From positions 2,976,001-3,040,000 of the forward strand of contig NZ_CP037864.1 in assembly GCF_004353845.1 (NCBI RefSeq): 64,000 bases of DNA. Reading direction: 5' to 3'. The stretch comes from Citrobacter arsenatis. Lineage in GTDB: Bacteria > Pseudomonadota > Gammaproteobacteria > Enterobacterales > Enterobacteriaceae. Numbering within the stretch: position 1 is the stretch's first letter; each line of letters opens with the position of its first letter. This document shows positions 58,981 through 64,000 of the stretch, piece by piece. Below the pieces are notes generated by a model. It did not search any database. It saw only the letters and a list, made by a program, of their open reading frames with translations, and had not been told where the DNA came from. The position numbers and the translations under genes were made by a program.

Positions 58981-59439
58981 ATGACTATCACGGATCTGGT
59001 GCTGGTTCTTTTTATCTTTTCGCTGCTGGCGTACGCCATTTACGATCAGTTCATCATGCCCCGCCGTAATGGCCCTACTCTGCTGACTGTCGCCCTGCTC
59101 CCTCGCAGCAAAGTCGACAGCGTTATCTTCCTTGGCTTGGTAGCTATTCTTATCTACAACAACGTGACCAGCCACGGTGCGCAATTTACTACATGGTTAT
59201 TATGTGCACTGGTATTGATGGGGTTGTATCTGTTTTGGATCCGTACGCCAAAAATCATCTTCAAGCAAAAAGGTTTTTTCTTCGCCAACGTCTGGATTGA
59301 ATATAACCGCATTAAAGAGATGAATTTATCTGAAGACGGTGTACTGGTGATGCAATTAGAACATCGGAGATTGCTGGTTCGCGTACGAAATATAGACGAT
59401 CTCGAGAGAATATATAAGCTTTTAATCTCAAATCAATAA
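58981..59439 (+). CDS. yobD: YobD, DUF986 inner-membrane protein
   Basis: A 152-residue protein with three membrane segments (LVLVLFIFSLLAYAIYDQF, VIFLGLVAILIYN, WLLCALVLMGLYLFWI) and a C-terminal cytoplasmic part with FANVWIEYNRIKEMNLSEDG, like E. coli YobD (UPF0266). Function unknown. It follows the manZ terminator by 22 bases. Confidence 0.93.
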   Translation: MTITDLVLVLFIFSLLAYAIYDQFIMPRRNGPTLLTVALLPRSKVDSVIFLGLVAILIYNNVTSHGAQFTTWLLCALVLMGLYLFWIRTPKIIFKQKGFFFANVWIEYNRIKEMNLSEDGVLVMQLEHRRLLVRVRNIDDLERIYKLLISNQ

Positions 59440-59629
59440 GTTAAGAATATAGCCTGAACTATGTTTTTATATATCAGCTCAAAAACAAACATAGCCAAGG
59501 CTATATTCCGCTGTCCATAATGTTATTTATTTTAACGTTTTATTTATAAATAAATCTAAATGAAAATCGTTTTCAATTAGAAGTCAAATATTATTTCTGC
59601 GTTTCTTGTTTTATATTCTCAAAATATGT

Positions 59630-59760
59630 TAAGGTTGCGCCCGTCGTTGGGGAGTAGCCGATTTCCAGACTCCGGAAATGTACGTGTCAACATACTCGTT
59701 GAAAAACGTGGCGCGTACGGACTGAACCTACAGGTTCTGTCAGGCGAGACCATAGGCACA
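59630..59760 (+). ncRNA. manganese riboswitch (yybP-ykoY) of mntP
   Basis: The 432-base gap between yobD and mntP holds an A/T-rich promoter region (59440-59629), then the structured leader. Conserved elements are GTTGGGGAGTAGCC near the 5' end and TGTCAGGCGAGACCATAGGCAC at the 3' end, which frame the Mn2+ pocket of the yybP-ykoY class (shown in two parts: TCAGGCGAGACC and ATAGGCAC). E. coli mntP has the same riboswitch, which raises translation when Mn is high. Confidence 0.88.
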
Positions 59761-59871
59761 TCAACTGCATTGCATATCTGAATGGCACTGTATTTACAGT
59801 GATTCCAGCTTATCTGCATGGCTACTGGGGGCAGTGATGTGTTTAATGGATACCCCGGTCAGGACGCTGTT

Positions 59872-60438
59872 ATGAATCTCACCGCTACCGTTCTTCTCGC
59901 TTTCGGCATGTCGATGGATGCTTTCGCTGCATCAATTGGCAAAGGCGCTACCCTGCATAAACCCAAATTTTCGGAAGCACTGCGCACCGGTCTGATATTC
60001 GGCGCTGTTGAAACACTTACGCCGCTTATTGGCTGGGGTATGGGGATGCTGGCCAGCAAATTCGTGCTGGAGTGGAACCACTGGATCGCCTTCATCTTGC
60101 TGATTTTTTTGGGCGGACGAATGATAATCGAAGGCTTTCGCGACAACGGTGATGAAGATGAAGAGCCGCAGCGCCGCCACGGTTTCTGGCTGCTGGTTAC
60201 CACGGCCATCGCCACCAGTCTCGACGCGATGGCCGTCGGGGTGGGTCTGGCTTTCCTGCAGGTCAACATTATCGCCACTGCGTTGGCCATCGGCTGCGCC
60301 ACGTTGATTATGTCCACGCTTGGCATGATGATCGGTCGTTTCATCGGCCCGATGCTGGGCAAGCGGGCTGAAATTTTAGGCGGGGTGGTACTGATTGGTA
60401 TCGGCGCCCAGATCCTCTGGGCACACTTCCACGGTTAA
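59872..60438 (+). CDS. mntP: MntP, manganese efflux pump
   Basis: A 188-residue, six-span exporter, same length as E. coli MntP (YebN). Two repeated halves carry GMSMDAFAASIGKG and ATSLDAMAVGVGLA, with the Asp residues needed for Mn export. I chose ATG 59872 over an upstream in-frame start that would begin within the riboswitch leader. It overlaps rlmA by 4 bases, convergent. Confidence 0.96.
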   Translation: MNLTATVLLAFGMSMDAFAASIGKGATLHKPKFSEALRTGLIFGAVETLTPLIGWGMGMLASKFVLEWNHWIAFILLIFLGGRMIIEGFRDNGDEDEEPQRRHGFWLLVTTAIATSLDAMAVGVGLAFLQVNIIATALAIGCATLIMSTLGMMIGRFIGPMLGKRAEILGGVVLIGIGAQILWAHFHG

Positions 60439-61244
60439 TTCAGGCGCTGCCAGACATGAATACTAAAGTCAGTCTGGCAGTCAAACTCCGTTTTTCCTGC
60501 TAATGTTTCCCACACTTCCGCCTTTGCCCGCCAGGCGAACGGCGTCATCTGCAATAGTGCAACAGCCTCGCTGCCCTTGAGCTGCATCTGATACCCCAGC
60601 GCAATACTCTGTTGCAGCACAAAACCGTCCAGTTGCTCAGTGTGCGGCGCATGCAAACGCACCTCATCATAAATCAGCCCTTTCAACTCCATTAAATGAC
60701 GCGGCCCCGGCGTGGCGGTAATTACCCATCCCCCCGGTTTTACCACGCGAGCCAGCTCTTGCGCTTTGCAGGGCGCGTAGATCCTGATGATGGCATCCAT
60801 TGACGCATCAGCAAACGGCAGACGATGGCTGGAGGCAACGCAAAAGGTCACCTGGGGATAGCGTCGGGCCGCGGCTTTAATCGCGACCTTAGAGACATCA
60901 AGACCAAAGGTTGTACAACCCATCAACGCATCGGCAAACGCGTGAGTGTAATACCCTTCCCCACAGCCAATATCCAGGATCGCCGCATCTTCTGAACCCG
61001 GCCTATCTTTGAGCACATTCACAATGGCATCGCGCAGCGGCTGATAGTGTCCGGCATCCAGAAATGCGCGACGCGCCTGCATCATTTCAGCACTATCACC
61101 CGGATCGCGCGATCGCTTGTGCTGAACCGGCAGTAAGTTGACATACCCTTCTTTCGCCACGTCAAACTGGTGCCGCTCGGGGCAGACAAAACTGTTTTTC
61201 GCTTGAGTAAGAGGCTGGTGGCAAAGAGGACAGGAAAACGACAT
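60435..61244 (-). CDS. rlmA: 23S rRNA (guanine-745-N1) methyltransferase
   Basis: A 269-residue protein, same length as E. coli RlmA. The N-terminal zinc finger FSCPLCHQPLTQAKNSFVCP with later His/Cys binds rRNA; the SAM motif is ILDIGCGEGYYTHAFADAL (about 87-105). It methylates G745 of 23S rRNA. Confidence 0.96.
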   Translation of the reverse strand: MSFSCPLCHQPLTQAKNSFVCPERHQFDVAKEGYVNLLPVQHKRSRDPGDSAEMMQARRAFLDAGHYQPLRDAIVNVLKDRPGSEDAAILDIGCGEGYYTHAFADALMGCTTFGLDVSKVAIKAAARRYPQVTFCVASSHRLPFADASMDAIIRIYAPCKAQELARVVKPGGWVITATPGPRHLMELKGLIYDEVRLHAPHTEQLDGFVLQQSIALGYQMQLKGSEAVALLQMTPFAWRAKAEVWETLAGKTEFDCQTDFSIHVWQRLN

Positions 61245-61307
61245 GACAACTCCGGCAGGTGACTTAAGGGCGCAAGTGTAACGCGAATTGCGCCCTGGGA
61301 AAATAAC

Positions 61308-63053
61308 TTACAATGAGGGCGAGGATACGTTGCTGTCGTGCATCACCAGCAGATGATCGGAGTCTGCAGGCATGCCATCCGGTTTTACGTTTTCCAGGCG
61401 CAGGACATCGCCCATTATCTGGCTAAATACCGGCGCAGAGACCGCCCCCCCATAATAAGCACCGTTTTGCGGGTTATTAATCACCACGACCAACGCGAAT
61501 TTTGGGTCACTCGCTGGCGCAACGCCCGCCGTATAGGCCACGTATTTATCGACATACTTACCGTCATCGCCAATTTTCTTTGCCGTTCCGGTCTTAACTG
61601 CTACGCGATAATCTCTGACCGCGGCCTTGGTTCCGCCGCCGCCGGGTAGCGCGACGCTTTCCATCATATGTTCAACCTGGTGAACCAGCGCCTCTGGCAT
61701 CACTCGCGTACCTATTACCGGCGGATCGATACGTGTAATAGAAAGGGGGCGATAAATACCAAAACTGCCGATGGTGGCATACACATGCGCCAGCTGGAGC
61801 GGCGTCACCATTAATCCATAGCCAAATGCGAAGGTTGCCCGGTCCAGATCGCTCCAGTAGCGGCGCTGGGGCATTAAACCGCTACTTTCCCCGGTTAACC
61901 CCAATCCGGTAGGATCGCCAAAGCCAAATCTTTTATAGGTATCGAGGAGTTTCTGTATCGGCATCGCCAGTGAAAGGTGCGACACGCCGGTATCGCTCGA
62001 TTTCTGCAAAATGCCGGTCAACGATAGCTCCGGGTAAAATCCGACGTCGCGGATGCGATGTCCATCAACGTTAAAAGGATGAGTGTCAATCACGCTGTCC
62101 GGCTGCACAATTCCTTGTTGCAGAGCGGTCATGATCACCAGCGGTTTAACGGTTGAGCCAGGTTCAAAGGTGTCGCTAATTGCACGGTTACGAAAATCAT
62201 CCAGTACTGCGCCATCACGGTTATTGGGGTTAAAGTCGGGAAAGCTTGCCATGGAGAGTATTTCGCCGGTGGCAATATTGACCAGCACCGCGGCCCCGGA
62301 TTCCGCTTTATTCCATGTTACGGCATTATCAAGCGCGTCTTCGGTAACGGTCTGCAAACGCTCATCAATGCTGAGCTGTAATTCGTGCGCTGGCACTGGC
62401 ATCATTTCGGTGATGTTTTCAATGACATGACCAAATTTGTCTTTCCGTACCAGGCGGGATCCGGGCTTACCCATCAATTGGCTATTAAAACTTTTTTCCA
62501 GGCCTTCAATGCCCTGACCGTCAATGTTGGTAAAGCCAATCAAATTAGCCGCAACATGTCCGGCAGGATAGAATCGACGCGACTCTTCACGCAGGTTAAT
62601 CCCCGGTAAGTTAAGGTTATCAACCCATTCGGCCTGCTGGGGTGAGATCTGACGTGCCAGATAGATAAAGCGTCCGGCTGGATTACTGTTAACACGTTCC
62701 GCCAGCGAACTGAGCGAAATATGTAGGGCCTTCGCTAACGCTTGCCAACGTTCGTTGTAACCAACCCCACCCTTGCTAACAATCGTCTTCGGATCGGCCC
62801 AAACGGCGTTAACAGGAACGCTTACCGCCAGCGGTCGCCCTTCTCTGTCGGTAATCATTCCGCGCGGAGAGGCAATGGACACCTCGCGTAACGAACGCAT
62901 GTCCTCCTGTTTTACCAGACTCTTCGGCGTGACTATTTGCAGCCAGGCAACCCGCCCCAGCAGCAATCCCAGACTTAATAATATAGCCACACAAAGCAGG
63001 GCAAAACGTACGGGAGTAAAATTGCGCGCATCGCCGTCGTTTTTCTTTTTCAC
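61308..63053 (-). CDS. second FtsI-type class B penicillin-binding protein (PBP3SAL-like)
   Basis: A 581-residue class B PBP. One N-terminal membrane anchor (VRFALLCVAILLSLGLLLGR) precedes the pedestal domain (SPRGMITDREGRPLAVSVPV) and the transpeptidase with SXXK FEPGSTVK (about 295-302), SXN-equivalent SSDTGVSHL (about 350), and KTGT (VAVKTGTAKK, about 483-492). It resembles FtsI throughout but does not lie in the dcw cluster. The same place beside cspC in Salmonella holds the gene for PBP3SAL, which supports septation in acidic conditions inside host cells. E. coli K-12 lacks it here. Confidence 0.9.
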   Translation of the reverse strand: MKKKNDGDARNFTPVRFALLCVAILLSLGLLLGRVAWLQIVTPKSLVKQEDMRSLREVSIASPRGMITDREGRPLAVSVPVNAVWADPKTIVSKGGVGYNERWQALAKALHISLSSLAERVNSNPAGRFIYLARQISPQQAEWVDNLNLPGINLREESRRFYPAGHVAANLIGFTNIDGQGIEGLEKSFNSQLMGKPGSRLVRKDKFGHVIENITEMMPVPAHELQLSIDERLQTVTEDALDNAVTWNKAESGAAVLVNIATGEILSMASFPDFNPNNRDGAVLDDFRNRAISDTFEPGSTVKPLVIMTALQQGIVQPDSVIDTHPFNVDGHRIRDVGFYPELSLTGILQKSSDTGVSHLSLAMPIQKLLDTYKRFGFGDPTGLGLTGESSGLMPQRRYWSDLDRATFAFGYGLMVTPLQLAHVYATIGSFGIYRPLSITRIDPPVIGTRVMPEALVHQVEHMMESVALPGGGGTKAAVRDYRVAVKTGTAKKIGDDGKYVDKYVAYTAGVAPASDPKFALVVVINNPQNGAYYGGAVSAPVFSQIMGDVLRLENVKPDGMPADSDHLLVMHDSNVSSPSL

Positions 63054-63200
63054 CCGATCTCCAGCAAGATAGTTTTTCAGGTGTCTGATTTAACGAAAAA
63101 TGCTGCAAGAAAGCGGGGAAAACTATGCTACGAACCTCACGCCTTTGCAACAAAGCGCTAATGGATGGGCAAACAGAAATATTTTGACGTAAGTTGAATT

Positions 63201-63225
63201 AAAAAGCCCCGCTTAAGCGAGGCTT
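63201..63225 (-). terminator. intrinsic terminator after cspC
   Basis: Minus-strand AAGCCTCGC-TTAA-GCGGGGCTT followed by T, about 48 bases after the cspC stop. Confidence 0.85.
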
Positions 63226-63272
63226 TATATCTGAGATGGGTGCGCAAAAGCGCTTCAAATCAGTGGTGTCGA

Positions 63273-63482
63273 TCAGATAGCTGTTACGTTAACAGCAGCC
63301 GGACCTTTCTGGCCGTCCTGAATTTCGAACTCAACGTTCTGGCCTTCAGCCAGAGTTTTGAAGCCGTTACCCTGGATAGCGGAGAAGTGTACGAACACGT
63401 CTTTGCTGCCATCAGCCGGAGTAATGAAACCAAAACCTTTAGACTCGTTGAACCACTTAACTTGACCTTTAATCTTTGCCAT
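63273..63482 (-). CDS. cspC: CspC, cold-shock-family RNA chaperone
   Basis: A 69-residue OB-fold protein with RNP1 KGFGFITP and RNP2 VFVHFSAI, identical in length and nearly so in sequence to E. coli CspC ([20 protein letters not shown]). It is made at normal temperature and affects mRNA stability and transcription antitermination. I chose ATG 63482; an ATG two codons upstream is in frame but AAGGAATTTTGCAA spacing favours this one. Confidence 0.97.
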
Positions 63483-63494
63483 TTGCAAAATTCC

Positions 63495-63638
63495 TTAGAG
63501 TATTTTCTTCGCCCGCGGGCATAACATAGATAAAACTGAGACATTACTGCTTGAGGCACTAATATAAGGTTCGGCAGAGAAGCGGTATTCAACGTCAACG
63601 TGTTTACTCAGGACTTCTTTACTGAAAATGCCACACAT
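63495..63638 (-). CDS. yobF: YobF, small stress protein in cspC operon
   Basis: A 47-residue protein (MCGIFSKEVLSKHVDVEYRF ... MLCPRAKKIL) matching E. coli YobF. It lies 12 bases upstream of cspC and is co-transcribed with it. The role is unclear; the E. coli protein is increased by heat and other stresses. Confidence 0.93.
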   Translation of the reverse strand: MCGIFSKEVLSKHVDVEYRFSAEPYISASSSNVSVLSMLCPRAKKIL

Positions 63639-64000
63639 AAACAGAACTGTACCTCGTTTAACCCAAAACGTGTTATCACATACAACGTTAATAATGGCAA
63701 GCCATTTTTAAACGTGTCTCGATCGGTCGCACAAATCCCGTCGGTCATCAAACAGCAACTGCACAGTTATGCGCCAGGCCGAGTAGAGTTAATATACGTC
63801 CCCTCCCACCTTTCCCCGTCTGGCTTGCACCATAGCCGGGACATTTCTACCATAGCTCAATAGCTTCGGTTGTTCCAGGTTATCTGCTATGGGTTCAGCC
63901 ATATATCACTTTTTATGCTTAGTAATGCATAAAATGTCACAAACGTAAAAATGAGATCCGCCTTCTGGTTTTGCACCAAAATAATGAAAGAATGATGACA
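63639..64000. other. yobF-cspC upstream region, no gene seen
   Basis: This 362-base stretch should contain the promoter and long leader of yobF-cspC on the minus strand. I see A/T-rich sequence at 63895-63960 (for example TTTATGC and GCATAAAA), but cannot fix a promoter. No convincing coding frame is present. Confidence 0.5.

Noticed and set aside
63600..63863. 87-codon plus-strand frame at the right edge
   Set aside because: Begins antisense to yobF and covers its promoter region; no ribosome site or family.

Overview
The window is a piece of an enterobacterial chromosome close to Escherichia, Salmonella and Citrobacter. Positions 1 to about 31,990 are most of a P22-like lambdoid prophage, cut off by the left edge. 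Positions 31,994 to 64,000 are ordinary chromosome. Three things point to Citrobacter or Salmonella rather than E. coli: a second FtsI-type penicillin-binding protein beside rlmA and cspC (the place of Salmonella PBP3SAL), no yoaC between yoaB and yoaH, and minCDE lying near rnd-fadD. The dmlR-dmlA-yeaVWX block between minE and rnd makes me lean to Citrobacter; this is inference.

Prophage, left to right. On the minus strand come the late genes: ejection protein gp7 (partial), gp14-like, tail needle gp26 with a long C-terminal knob, gp10, gp4, coat gp5, scaffold gp8, portal gp1, and the large and small terminase subunits. Next are small genes and the lysis cassette (dual-start pinholin-like holin, SAR endolysin, Rz and nested Rz1), then a late promoter with a terminated leader, a probable Q, and a nin/ea region. 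The replication genes follow (DnaB-type helicase, and an initiator carrying four iterons inside its reading frame), then cII and cro. The immunity region (about 20,770-22,240) has cI on the plus strand between two operator clusters. The leftward-operon equivalent then runs on the plus strand: a small ORF, sieB (opposed), small early genes, erf, ssb, a fused cytosine/adenine methyltransferase, a second methyltransferase, xis and int.

The most interesting signal is a pair of related RNA folds, one just after PL (22,177-22,236) and one between cro and cII (20,848-20,908). Each has a bulged stem followed by a second small hairpin, and they share primary sequence. There is no recognisable N gene or boxA/boxB site. 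This is the arrangement of the put antiterminator RNAs of phage HK022, which make RNA polymerase terminator-resistant without a phage protein. Several intrinsic terminators along the PL operon are consistent with a need for such a mechanism.

Chromosome. The order is ycgN, ycgM, ycgL (minus); minC, minD, minE (plus); dmlR opposed to dmlA, yeaV, yeaW, yeaX (malate and carnitine/betaine catabolism); rnd, fadD, yeaY, tsaB, yoaA (minus); yoaB; yoaH; pabB, nudL, sdaA, pdeD; yoaE; manXYZ, yobD; a manganese riboswitch with mntP; rlmA; the PBP3 paralogue; cspC and yobF. No tRNA, rRNA, IS element or CRISPR array was seen.
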